A program made the position numbers and the translations under genes. From assembly GCA_029948255.1 (NCBI GenBank), contig JALIZF010001474.1:112501-176500 (forward strand): DNA of 64,000 nucleotides, written 5' to 3'. The stretch's first letter is position 1. Each line of letters starts with the position of its first letter. Under the pieces are notes generated by a model. That model searched no databases and was not told the DNA's origin. It saw only the letters and a list, made by a program, of their open reading frames with translations. Of the stretch, positions 38,460-49,059 are shown one piece after another. This stretch comes from Telmatactis stephensoni (taxonomy: Eukaryota; Cnidaria; Anthozoa; Actiniaria; Isophelliidae).

Positions 38460-40549
38460 CTTTCCATGCTTTCTTGATGTCAAGAAAGCATTTGACTCTA
38501 TAAATCACAAATGGCTGAGCATGTGCTTAGAAATACATAACATCCCAAGGAAGATAACGCAATTTATTAAAAACACAATGAAAAACTGGAAAATCACACT
38601 TGAAGTAAAGACAACGCATGACAAAGAGAGCATTGGCCCAATCAACCTGAAACAAGGGATACTACAAGGGGACTCCTTTTGTGTAAGACTGTTCACGTTA
38701 TGCCTGAACCCAATTGCTTGGTGGTTAAGGAGCACAGAAGGGTACACCTTCTCTCAAAACGCAAAAGAAAAGCTAACACACCTATTGTATGTAGATGACC
38801 TAAAAACCTATCACAAGTCTGCAACCAAGGCAATGATAGTGGCAAAAGCAACGAAAGACATGTTTAAAGATATCGGACTTGCCTGGGGAATGGATAAATG
38901 TGCAGCAGTAGACATTGTCAGAGGGAAAATTAAACAAACTGACAACGTTCGTATATCCCCTGAAGAAGAATTAAAGATGTTGAATGAGTCCGACCACTAC
39001 AAATTTCTTGGAAAATTTGAAAATTCCACACAATTAGAAGAGAAAGTTTGTACTGAAGCAAGTAAAGAATACCTACGACGAGTGTCCGTTATTTGGACAA
39101 GCAACATCTCAATACCAAGGAAAATCAAAGCAACCAGTACATTTGCATTACCAGTACTACAGTACCACATGTGGACAGGCGAATGGACAATAAATAATCT
39201 AAAAGAACTTGACAGACGTACCAGAGAAATCATCAAAAACAATGGAGGCATGCACAAAAGTGAGTCAACAAAACTGCTCTACCTTCCCGAGGAATTAGGA
39301 GGAAGTGGCTTGAAAAATGTAGAAGACACATTTAAAACAACAACGATTAAAATGGCAAATTACCTGAACAATTCTGAAGACAAAAGAATTCAATTAGCAA
39401 GAACAATTGAGATGAACAAGATCGATAAAGGAAGAAAATCTATTTTCAAACAAGCAATGAAATACGCAGAAGAATACAACATACAATGCAGATTTAATGC
39501 AACAGGAACTGAGTTAATCACTCACTACAGTAAAACCACTCATACCAAGACAGCAAGCCCACAAGCAATAAAAGATCTATTACGCTCGAGTGTTAACAGG
39601 AAGTACCTCGAAGAATTTCAAAGCCAACAGTGGCTAGGAGCACTGACAACTAAACAACTCAACGACCCGGAAATGTCAAAAAGAGCCAATGACGTTCACA
39701 AAGCATGGAAGAACATACCCGACGTAGTACATAGTGTGAATAAGAGCATAAGACAACAGCTCCTGCCAACGAAGGCATACCAGCAAAGCAAATTACAAAT
39801 GCACGTTACTGACAGCAAATGTCGCATGTGTCATACAGCTATTGAATCTACAACACATGTGCTCTGTGCTTGCCCAAGAATTGCACAGACCTTGTACAAA
39901 GCCAGACACGACAGGATGCTTAGACCTATCTACCATTACCTCCTATACAGATACGACTTCCAAGAAAGCGATCATTCCAAGCCTTGGTATCAACAAAGTA
40001 TTCCAGAATCAATCGTAGAGAACGAGAAAGCCAAGATAATTTGGGACCTGCCCTTTCACCTTGATAAAGCCCCTGAAAATGGAGCCAATAGAATCGACAT
40101 GGCTGTACTAGACAAAGGAAACAAAACATGGATCTTGGTAGAAGGAACCATATGCAGCGTTGGAAGCATCGAAGAAAGAACAAGATACAAGCAAGAAAAA
40201 TACACAGAACTAAGAGCAGGCATAAAGAACATCTACAGAGACTGTACAGTTACCCAAAAGAACGTTGTATTTGATTTTCTCGGAGGTTATCACCATCTAT
40301 TAGAGAAAGAAATGAACTCTGTGACAACGAATAGCCAAGAAACAGACTATCTCCTTAAGAAATCACAAAAATGGATCCTTTCCCAAAACGCAGAAATTAC
40401 AAAAAAAAAAAATTCTATGAGTTCACAAAATAGCAAATTAAAAAAAAAGTGATGTTTAGCATATAAGAAAAAAAATACAACAAAGCACAGGTGCATTCCC
40501 GCTTTGTTGCATGTAATTAGATTTGAATTGAAAACAAAATAAAGATGCC

Positions 40550-40576
<27 letters not shown>
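38458..40576 (+). pseudogene. RLE-type non-LTR retrotransposon, 5'-truncated (R2/NeSL-like)
   Basis: The frame 38458-40452 has no start codon. It begins at RT motif A (FLDVKKAFDS), then GILQGDS, catalytic LLYVDDLKTY, a CCHC finger (CRMC...HVLCAC), and a restriction-like endonuclease region with NRIDMAV...ILVEGT and KYTELRAGI. The usual RPD is RID here, which may weaken the endonuclease. The 3' UTR ends in (ATA)n plus poly(A) at 40549-40590. An (AAT)n tract (38385-38457) also sits at the truncated 5' junction. The coding part is otherwise uninterrupted over about 660 codons, so the insertion is fairly young. It lies inside the DIRS element. Confidence 0.85.
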
Positions 40577-40584
<8 letters not shown>

Positions 40585-40636
40585 AAAAATACAAATAAAA
40601 AATTCCTAGATACTGCTCTCATTATCTCTTTTTTAG

Positions 40637-40800
40637 GCTATAAAGAAGACAGGATGGACGCCGCAAGATGTTACAGATGCATGCGTATCGGCCACTGGGC
40701 AAAAGACTGCTGGAAAGTCAACAGATATCCAACAAAGCCAACCTATGGCAACTATACCTACAAGACCTCCACCTACGCACACCCCGGATCAAGCAAATAA
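40637..40800 (+). pseudogene. DIRS gag C-terminal zinc-knuckle exon
   Basis: Follows the acceptor TTTTTTAG at 40629-40636. Encodes a CCHC knuckle CYRCMRIGHWAKDC (C-x2-C-x4-H-x4-C) and stops at 40798. It overlaps the RT ATG at 40745 by 56 nt in another frame, a compact retroelement arrangement. Its phase fits the donor at 37864. Confidence 0.7.
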
Positions 40801-42772
40801 GGATTTGATAGACCGCGATTTATTATCACAGGTACATTTATTAGAGGATTCATTTGAATACGAATGTAATGGACACAATATTGCCCAAGTCAAAGGGAAT
40901 CTTAAAAATAACTTAGAGTTTTGGAAAACCATAGGGGCTTCAAGATACATTTTAGACGTTGTAGAACATGGATACAGATTGCCTTTCACACACTTGCCCC
41001 CTGAACCTATCCAGCTTAAAAACAACAAGTCCGCACTCGTCCATCATAAATTTGTTCACGAAGCGATAGAAGAACTGTTACAATCGGACCGCGTCATCGA
41101 AGTACGGGAACCTCCACTGGTAATCAATCCCCTCTCAGTTTCAGTGCAATCAAACGGGAAGAAAAGGCTCATTTTAGACTTAAGGCACGTTAACAAAACA
41201 CTCCAAAAACTACGTATAAAATATGACGATTGGAAAGTGGCAATGAGCTATTTTGCTAAAGATTCGTACATGCTCTCATTTGATTTAAAAAGTGGGTATC
41301 ACCACATTGAAATTGCACCAAATGACCAAACTTACCTAGGCTTCGCATGGCAATCCGAAAACCAGGAAACTAAGTTCTATGTATTTACAGTTCTTCCATT
41401 TGGCCTATCTACAGCTCCCCACATATTCACGAAATCATTAAAACCACTTGTAAAACACTGGCGACACCAAGGGATTTGTATTGCGCTTTTCCTCGACGAC
41501 GGTTGGCTCACAGAGAACTCTTACGAATCAGCATGTAATTTGGCCGTAAAAATCAAAAACGATTTGAACGCCGCGGGTTTTATAACAAATGACGAATAAT
41601 CCACCTGGGACCCTACTCAGAGATTAACATGGCTGGGCTTAGTTTGGGACTCAGCCCAGGGTACATTGGAAATCACTAGCTCGAGAATCCACAAAATTCT
41701 CGCAACAATAGATAACATGACCAAACACGAGTCGACGCTCACTGCTAGACGCTTGGCCGCATTCACAGGACAGATTATCTCTATAGGTCCAGTAGCAGGA
41801 AACGTTACACGTATAATGACTAGACACTGTTGCCTCACGATAGCTTGCGCAGAGCATTGGGATTCAGCCCTAGAATTAGACACTTATTGTTTAGACGAAA
41901 TGTCGTTCTGGAAAAGCCACCTAAACTCACTAAAGGCAAGAGATTGCTTTTTAGTCAAAAAACCCCACTGTTTCGTTTACTCCGACGCAAGTTCCACAGG
42001 CTGTGGGGCCAAGCATACTCTAGATAAGACACATATTAGCCACGAATCATGGAAAGAAGAAGATAGAGAAAAAAGCTCCACGTGGAGAGAATTATCGGCT
42101 ATAAGTTTTTCACTGGAGGCATTTAGTAAGTTACTGGAATATTCACACGTGAAATGGTACACAGACAACCAGGCAGCTGGCAAAATTGTAGAAGTAGGAA
42201 GCATGAAACCCGACTTACACGCTTTAGCCATGCAGATTTTCAGATTTTGCGCGTCCAAACACATAAACCTAGAAATAGAGTGGATACCCCGAACAGAAAA
42301 CCAACAGGCAGACGCAATTAGCAAATTAATTGACCTGGACGATTGGCAACTTTCAAACAATTTTGAGCAACTATGGGGTCCTCACACAGTCGACTGCCTT
42401 GCCACTTATTATAATACCAAAATGCCAAGGTTCTACTCGAGGTTTTGGAATCCAGGTGCAGAGGGTGTAGATTTCTTTGCCCAGAATCTAGAAAACGAAA
42501 ACTGTCTTTTAGTACCCCCAGTCTGCATCGTGTCAAAGGTTTTACACTACGTATATGTGCAAGGCGCGATAGGAACACTAGTGACACCTTATTGGCCGTC
42601 CGCATCGTTTTGGCCTTTAATCGAGCGAAAGTACAAGAGTTTCACAAGAGGATACACAATCACCGAAGGAAGAACGGCACTTCGATTAGCAAGGAACACT
42701 AACTCGCTGCTAGGCTCCGAAAGATACAACGGGCAAGTTATTGCTTTCCGATGCGACTTCTCTTCACGATAA
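40745..42772 (+). pseudogene. DIRS reverse transcriptase / RNase H
   Basis: One frame runs from ATG 40745 to a stop at 42770-42772, broken only by TAA at 41597-41599. RT motifs: RLILDLRHVN, SFDLKSGYHHI, VLPFGLSTAP, and a FLDD box in place of YxDD (IALFLDDGW). RNase H motifs follow: VYSDASSTGCG, STWRELSAI, WYTDNQAA, ADAISK. The C-terminal region WGPHTVDCLATYYN...PRFYSRFW is typical of DIRS-type polyproteins. About 675 codons in total. Antisense open frames over this segment are shadows. Confidence 0.87.
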
Positions 42773-43273
42773 CTATCAGAGTAAGTCATGCATAGTAGTA
42801 TTTTCAGAGTGTTTTTAGGAGAATCGGCAAGTGCCAGTTGTGTGGACCAACGCACGTGCGGGTCTGCTAGTAGTAAGCGAGGAAACCGGCGATTCTAACG
42901 CAACCTCTGACTAGAATTGGCAAGAGTCGCTTCCTAGTCAGGCAAACGCACAGGCGAATGTGTAGAGAGCACCGAGATGGCAGGATCAAGGAACCCAGAG
43001 AGTGCGAAGTTCGAAATCCAATTTAGACCAAAAATGTCATGGAGTGGGATGTTAGGAAGTGAGCACCAAAAAGCCGAAGCTTAGCTCGCGTCACGCAAGT
43101 GCGACGTCAAGGCGAGCATTTTGATGATTCTTAATCTACTGTATAACTAATTACACCAACCGGGCAAGAGAACGGCCAAAAAGTCTGCAAGGGCGCGCAC
43201 ATGCGCACTGTTGCCTAACTAGCCACGCGAGTCATTTTGTTGTATGTTTACTAACACACCCTAGCGTCTTTTT
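42773..43273 (+). other. Spacer between DIRS RT and recombinase
   Basis: 500 bp with stops in all frames. A GAGTAAGT donor-like site lies at 42780, but no convincing partner was chosen. No foreign element was recognised. Confidence 0.4.
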
Positions 43274-44284
43274 ATGTTTGAGGCTATATATTCAAGCTCT
43301 TCCTGGAAATATCTACCAACTGACCTAAAGCCTGACTTGAGCAACTTACTAACAACAATGATTAAGTCTAGATCGACATCAACTGCAGCGACATACTTGA
43401 AAGAAATCAACAGATTCCTCCAGTGGTGTAAGGGTAAAAGAGTCAACATGAGCATCCCTTTCCCAAGTGCCATAACAGCAGTCTACCTGTTGGAGGTTAA
43501 AAACAGCAAGTCTGCTTGTTCGACTACCAAGGCTCATGCAGCGTTGAATTGGCTCCATTCTTTCTGTCCCCGAGAAGGCTCGAATCCATTAGACGATGGT
43601 GTCTGCAGAAATATAGTTGAAAGCGCAAAGCGAGGGAGGATAATGCCCAAAACAAAAAAGCAACCCATCAGTGCAGCTATGATTAAACAGATGATAGACA
43701 GATAGGCAGAGGACAAGTCCACTTTGAAAGATGTGCGGACAGCAGCAATGTGCGCAATTGGTTTTGCGGGATTCCTACGCTCCAGCGAGCTGTCGAACAT
43801 AAAACCGAGCCATATTTCATTTTGTAAAGACTGTATAGTAATTTTCATTGCTAATAGTAAAACTGATGTTTACCGCGAAGGAAACAAAGTTTCTATTGCA
43901 AAAACTCGGACAAAATACTGCCCCGTAGCATTACTAGAAAAGTAAGTAGATATGGCAAATATTAACAGAAAGAGTGAACTATACTTGTTCAGAAGATTAA
44001 CAAAAACTAAGTCAGGATATGTTGTAAGAAAGGAAAGATTGTCCTCCACAAGATGTCGAGAAATTTTCCTCGAGTGTTTAGCTGCACTAGGTTTTGATGC
44101 CAAAGATTACGGCGTCCACAGCTTAAGATCAGGGGGTATGACCACTGCAATTCATCCCGACAGTTCGATTTCAGAGAGACTCTTAAAAGTTCACGGCCGG
44201 TGGAAAACGGACACAGCAAAAGACATGTATGTCCTTGAATCTAAGCAGAATCGACTAAGAATAACTAAAAGCCTAGGACTATGA
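43274..44284 (+). pseudogene. DIRS tyrosine recombinase
   Basis: A single frame of 337 codons carries two in-frame stops, TAG 43703-43705 and TAA 43943-43945, and no frameshift. Catalytic landmarks remain: Arg in GFAGFLRSSELSNI, the His-x-x-Arg box VHSLRSGG, HGRWKTDT (His/Trp position) and Tyr in AKDMYVLES. The N-terminal SAM-like region contains SRSTSTAATYLKEINRFLQWC. It would integrate the circular cDNA without target duplication. The stop-only decay suggests recent inactivation, or stops removable by a single change each. Confidence 0.87.
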
Positions 44285-44524
44285 TTTAATTATTACAAAT
44301 TTATTTGTTCACTATAGAATCAATTACGGATATCTAAATGCGAGTCATTTCGTATTTTTGTACAAATATTACAATATATAATATATATAGTATAACTTAA
44401 GCGTTTGACCGTATCTGTAAGTGATCTACGCATATATATATATTTCCAATTTATTAAGTATCATTTACTATTACATATATCAAATCAAGCACTTTACCTT
44501 AACTATGATTTATGTACGAGTTAA

Positions 44525-44855
44525 TTATTATCACCAATAAATAATAATAATAATAATAATAATAACAATAATAATGTATTTATTTCATATTGATAAAAAT
44601 ACATATCAATACATACATACATACAAGAAACATAAAAAATATATATAATGTAAATAGAAATAAAATATATTAAATAGCTAATCTATGTTTAAAATATAAT
44701 CTATTTATAAAACTATTCTTAAATCTTTCTGTATTAACTCTTGGCAAGAGACTACTCTTATTTCTAAGATAGTAAGATGACTGCTTTGTCTTAGGTAAAA
44801 ATTGAAATAGAGGATGGCTAGGCTTATTACTTACTTTTTTATAAATATTCCGTAT
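44525..44855 (-). pseudogene. CR1/L2-like LINE 3' fragment
   Basis: In minus orientation the sequence reads LPKTKQSSYYLRNKSS...LLPRVNTERFKNSFINR, like the C-terminal tail of CR1/L2-clade reverse transcriptases, followed by an AT-rich UTR and (ATGT)n/(ATT)n tails at about 44530-44625. It abuts the DIRS B2 repeat directly. 44285-44524 is AT-rich with nothing recognised. Confidence 0.55.
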
Positions 44856-44905
44856 TCCGCAAGCGAACCTACCATATACAACTACGTCTGTTGTTATTAC
44901 TTTAA

Positions 44906-45349
44906 GAGGAGATTTTTTTCAATGACGAGCAATAATGGCGAAAAGCGCCAAAAACTAGACCTTCGTGCGAGTTTTAATCCAAATTTTCGTTCTGGATTAA
45001 CACTCAAATCCTTTTTCTACCGGTTAAAAACTGATGTACCAAGATAAAATACCTGTTTAAAACAGATTTTTGAATTGTACAAGACTTTTTCTTGATGTTG
45101 TGTTGGGATTAAGCTTTTTCAAGCTGAATATAGAGAAAACATACAGCAAATGAGCAAATGAAGGCCTAAACCTCATTTTTGATCCAAATTTTCGTTTTGG
45201 ATTAACACTTTAATTCAACTTTCATTTGCCAAAACTACTTACAAACAACTTAAACTTTCTTATAGAAATGGTTTTAGTCTTGTACAAAAGCTATTCTTCA
45301 ACTCAGGAGTTTTTGTCGTTCACTGCTCGAACTTGAAAAAAATCCCCTC
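44906..45349. mobile_element. TTAA-flanked nonautonomous element nested in DIRS B2
   Basis: Ends GAGGAGATTTTTTTCAA and TTGAAAAAAATCCCCTC, with TTAA at 44902-44905 and 45350-45353. The sister repeat B1 shows the uninterrupted TTAA (ATTACTTTAATATC, about 38047-38060), proving the insertion and its target duplication. Contains inverted TTTAATCCAAATTTTCGTTC-type words. No transposase. Confidence 0.88.
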
Positions 45350-45516
45350 TTAATATCTTCGAAATATAGAAGATAAATATTTTACGTTCGTTTGAACGAA
45401 GTGAATTAGAACGTAACATATATTTCAATAGTTCTGTCTAAAGTTCTGAACCATTTTCATTAGCATCTTCTTCACGCTACGGCCTGTGAAACTAGCATTT
45501 ATCTCATTATTCCGCT

Positions 45517-46494
45517 TCACGGAATATTGTAAGCTTGTTTGTTCAATAACTGGTGGCACGCCTGACGAATATCATTAAATCTCACTACATAAATGAGAGG
45601 ATTTAGGCTGGAATTGAGACCAAATATTGTACTTGAAATCCGATGCAGAACAGTTATAGTTTTACTAAAACTATATCTGAAAAGTGCCCAAGTACAAAAC
45701 AAAGGAACGTAACAGATCAAAAGGCAGCCCAAAACGGCCATCATAGTCTTTAAGGTTTTTCTGTATTTTACTGCATCAAAGTTCCCCGTTTGAGATTGGT
45801 TAGGTTGTTGTGGATGAACTTGTGATGTATAACGGCGAAGGGTGACCAAGGACATGATGTAAACAGTGCACGTTGCTAGCAATAGAATAAGACCTAAGGC
45901 TGCCGTGAAAATGTTTACACTTTGCAGCACTGATCCCCCAAGTAATGGTAAATAGTAATAACCACCTACAATAAGTATTAGTGGTGTTATCCATGTAGGA
46001 AGAAGTATTGAAGTAACAAGTTTTCTGGAGATTGAAGCTCTATATCGGTTTCTCAAACGTAGAGCCAAATGTCTGTCAATGCTGATATATAGTGAAATGG
46101 CTAATGAAAGAAAAGCAAGATAGAGAAACGACATAAAATATACTCCATCTATTACTCGTAAAGTTGAATAAGCCCATTGCATTGGTTCGATATCATAAGT
46201 AATGATGGCGATCTGCAAGGGATGAATCAACACACCCACTAGAAGATCGGTAAACGCCAAGCTAGTTATTAGTATGTATGACGGACTTTTAAGACTTTGG
46301 GAAGTCAAGATTGCGATGATTATTATTCCATTCCCAAATGTTGTTGCAATTGCCAACATAAAGTTGAAGAAGATTACGACTTTGAGCGACTCCTCGAAGA
46401 CTGCAGCATTGGAAATAAAACTTACATTCGAATACTGAGCCAAAGAATCTTCGCTTGTATTCATTTTCACCAATGTAATGTTTGCACTATGCAC
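45517..46494 (-). CDS. Class A (rhodopsin-like) G-protein-coupled receptor, intronless
   Basis: 325 aa, seven hydrophobic segments, in the plasma membrane. Three N-terminal sequons (N5, N12, N23). Landmarks: TM1 GNGIIII, TM2 LAFTDLLVG (Asp2.50), TM3 end SIDRHLAL (DRH for DRY), TM4 PTWITP, TM6 CYVP, TM7 NSSLNPLIY. No Cys is visible at the top of TM3 or in loop 2, so the usual extracellular disulfide seems absent, as in melanocortin/adenosine/cannabinoid-type receptors. The start could also be Met11. The frame is intact although bounded by transposon debris. Single-exon class A receptors are common in cnidarians. The ligand is unknown; a small molecule or peptide cannot be decided from sequence. 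Confidence 0.93.
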   Translation of the reverse strand: MHSANITLVKMNTSEDSLAQYSNVSFISNAAVFEESLKVVIFFNFMLAIATTFGNGIIIIAILTSQSLKSPSYILITSLAFTDLLVGVLIHPLQIAIITYDIEPMQWAYSTLRVIDGVYFMSFLYLAFLSLAISLYISIDRHLALRLRNRYRASISRKLVTSILLPTWITPLILIVGGYYYLPLLGGSVLQSVNIFTAALGLILLLATCTVYIMSLVTLRRYTSQVHPQQPNQSQTGNFDAVKYRKTLKTMMAVLGCLLICYVPLFCTWALFRYSFSKTITVLHRISSTIFGLNSSLNPLIYVVRFNDIRQACHQLLNKQAYNIP

Positions 46495-46497
46495 TGA

Positions 46498-47053
46498 TCA
46501 GAATAACATATAAGCTTTTTGTAGGAGTCTCATCAAGATTACAATTTTGATTTGTTTCCAATTGAGTATGAATCATTACATTGATTTGCTCCTCGCCACC
46601 ACCGTGTTCTAGTTGTTGTTTTTGTTGTTGCTGTAATATATATATTTTAATTTCAATTATAACGAATCATTTTGTTCATCGAGACAAAATCCAAAGTTTG
46701 TTTACATAAAGTGTAAGCTATAATAAAAGCTCAAGTTATGAAGCCATCTCTGTGGTCAGTTTAGAGTGTCAAAAAAAAGAATATTGTTTGTGATTATTTC
46801 GGTCGATGGTAAGACATGGTAAATATGATATTAGAAGCACCGTTATTCCATTTTATCGAAAATAATATTTACATGACAGTCTTTTCGGCATTGTGCTGAG
46901 AAATGTTTCTACTATACTTTTATTATCAATAAATTATGGAACACCATTTTAATTGAACCTAATACGTCTTTTGTTTTTCATGCAGAAACGCTCTTTAAAT
47001 TATCTTAGTTTTAATATATATTTGGTTTGTTTGCTGAAATGTCCCCTTCCGCC
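46498..47053. other. Intergenic upstream of the GPCR
   Basis: AT-rich, nothing recognised except a (GTT)n-like run near 46612-46632. It would hold the GPCR promoter, but no clear TATA or initiator was identified. Confidence 0.4.
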
Positions 47054-47056
47054 TTA

Positions 47057-47643
47057 AGCCTGGTTTCCATATGATCGCGGACGGTCGCGGACGATCGCGG
47101 ACGATGCTCAGCGATCGACCGCGATCGACAGCGATCATATGGAAACAGATTAATCTGCGATCGAGCGATCCAAATGTATACCATAATATGATGATTTTTG
47201 TGATATGAAAGCCTAAAACCTCAAAAAACTTTGTATAACTTGTTATTTGTGCTTAGAATTTTGATAAAATGAGAACAGTATTTAATACAAATTTAAAAGT
47301 ATTATCGATGTAAATTAGTGAATACTATACTGCTTATTTCGAATAAATTCAAGAAAACGGACGCATCTGAACTTTCTACTAAAATACAAGTCCGATTATT
47401 TTCGGCATACATAGCACCAACATAGCAAAATGAGCACCAAAAAGGATTTGGATCGTTGTAAACACGAATAGAAGTGGTTTGAAGCTAAGAAATAGCTTAT
47501 CGAACAGACGCTATGCTAATTTGGCAGTAGTCCGCGATCATATGGAAACACTGAGCTAGCGATCGTCCGCGATCGGATGCTTGAGTGGACTCAGCGATCC
47601 CGCGATCGTTCGCGATCGTCCGCGATCATATGGAAACCAGGCT
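47057..47643. mobile_element. Harbinger-like MITE with GATCGCGG subterminal repeats
   Basis: Ends AGCCTGGTTTCCATATGATC and its complement, flanked by TTA (47054-47056, 47644-47646), the 3-bp TWA target of PIF/Harbinger. Multiple GCGGACGATCGCGG words stand near both ends, candidate transposase binding sites. Interior noncoding. Confidence 0.87.
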
Positions 47644-48285
47644 TTACAAAATTTATATACCGCTTGTTACATTACAAATCATGAGCAGCTGTCCACAAAT
47701 ATAGGTTGACAAACGCGCGCATGGGAAGATATCTTTCCACACGAATACGATATGCCCGTAGAGACTGTTTAGCACCGTCCAGACGAATAGGGTTTCGATT
47801 TTAAGGAAGCTGAATGGAAAACAAAATGTCATCACACATGTACTTAAATGTTTGTCTAAACTTAGGCACAGTTGAACGTACAGAAAAGGGTTTGGTTTTT
47901 TTGTCAAAGTGATCAATTACAAATAAAATACAAGATCTAATACGTACAAAAGATTTTTTTCACATCACAATTCCTTCTCCAAAGATCTTTACTTTGACTC
48001 GAAGTGTTTTCCTTGTTGTCTTTTAAAGCACCTCAACAGGGTATGGAGTCTATTAGTAACCTATAAGATCAAATTGAAAAGCTATGCTGTGAAAAACAAA
48101 TTGGAGATCAATCGAGCCATCAATGGTTTAGAAAATTGACTCTTGGCTCAATTCCGCACTGCACACGGTGGTGATAAATCGTTGCTACAAAAATATGATC
48201 AGCACTCTTGATATTAGTCGGCTGTATGTCTGGCCACAAGAATCTCAAATCGATGTACAATATATTATTCTGAAGAGGCCTCTAA

Positions 48286-49053
48286 TGGTGATGTTACACT
48301 GGTCGATTGGTTGTTTACTCAATGACCAAATATAATGTCTCGCTATAATTTTTTTTTCTGGCTGTGTAGATTAGCTGTATTTAACAAATAGAACAGCTTT
48401 TTCCGTGCTTCGTTCAGTAATACAGCACGCAGGAAGTGACGAGAGCACGAAAGAAGTGTAAGGAGAGCACAAGTCGTAGGCGAGTGCATGCTCTCCACAC
48501 TTCTTGAGTGCTGTTGGCACTTCCTAAATGCTGTATTAATGAACGGAGCACAGAAAAAGATGGTCTAGTATTTGTTTTATTACATATTTTGAAATAAATA
48601 TTCAAGGAAAAGTTTGATTTTCTCCGTACAAAAATTAAACAGGTGCGCGGCGCGGTCGAGCTGTGCTCCGTTCTCTGATAAAGCACAGCTTTCAGCCAAT
48701 CAGAGCGCGCGTATCGACAAGGATATATAATAAAGCTATATACAGTCAGATACTGTATCAATAGCATGTTTTATAGTATACCTTGTAAACATGTATTTAT
48801 GCAAACTGGTACTAAATAAAATCATTGTCATTGCCGTTGTCAACAACGAATTTACGCGCAACGCTTGGTCAAAAGTTGCGTTAAAAGTTTTTCAAATTCA
48901 CATCAAACATTTACAACTTGTTTAGCAAGCAAATTAAAGTATTGCTAAAAATAGTTGCGTTTTGTATTTTCAACGGTATAAACTTTACGGGCAACATTTG
49001 TTGCGCGGAAAATCGTCGGATGTTGCGAATCAAACCGTGTAACATCACCTTAA
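48286..49053. mobile_element. Candidate inverted-repeat element GGTGATGTTACAC, interrupted
   Basis: GGTGATGTTACAC at 48286 and GTGTAACATCACC at 49041-49053 are inverted ends, with CAAC-rich subterminal sequence on the right. A palindrome (about 48395-48570, GCACTTCCT/AGGAAGTG, TTTTTCCGTGCTTCGTTC) is nested within. Target duplication is unclear (TAAT/TTAA). Confidence 0.5.
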
Positions 49054-49059
49054 GGAACA

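Larger units (their letters stand above)
37134..45416 (+). mobile_element. DIRS-type YR retrotransposon, decayed and multiply invaded
   Basis: Order: direct repeat A1 (37134-37289), gag N-part, B1 (38006-38118) immediately followed by A2 (38119-38274), a foreign LINE, gag zinc-knuckle exon, RT/RNase H, tyrosine recombinase, then B2 (44856-45416, interrupted by a TTAA element). A1 and A2 differ at about two of 156 positions. Split direct repeats of A...B-A...B type are known in PAT/Ngaro-like YR retrotransposons, but there B-A lies after the recombinase, not inside gag. There are no target duplications, as expected for recombinase-mediated integration. Inactive: three in-frame stops and several insertions. 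Confidence 0.85.

Noticed and set aside
41977..42360. Minus-strand frames over the RNase H region
   Set aside because: Shadows of the DIRS RT/RNase H frame, which carries recognisable catalytic motifs on the + strand.
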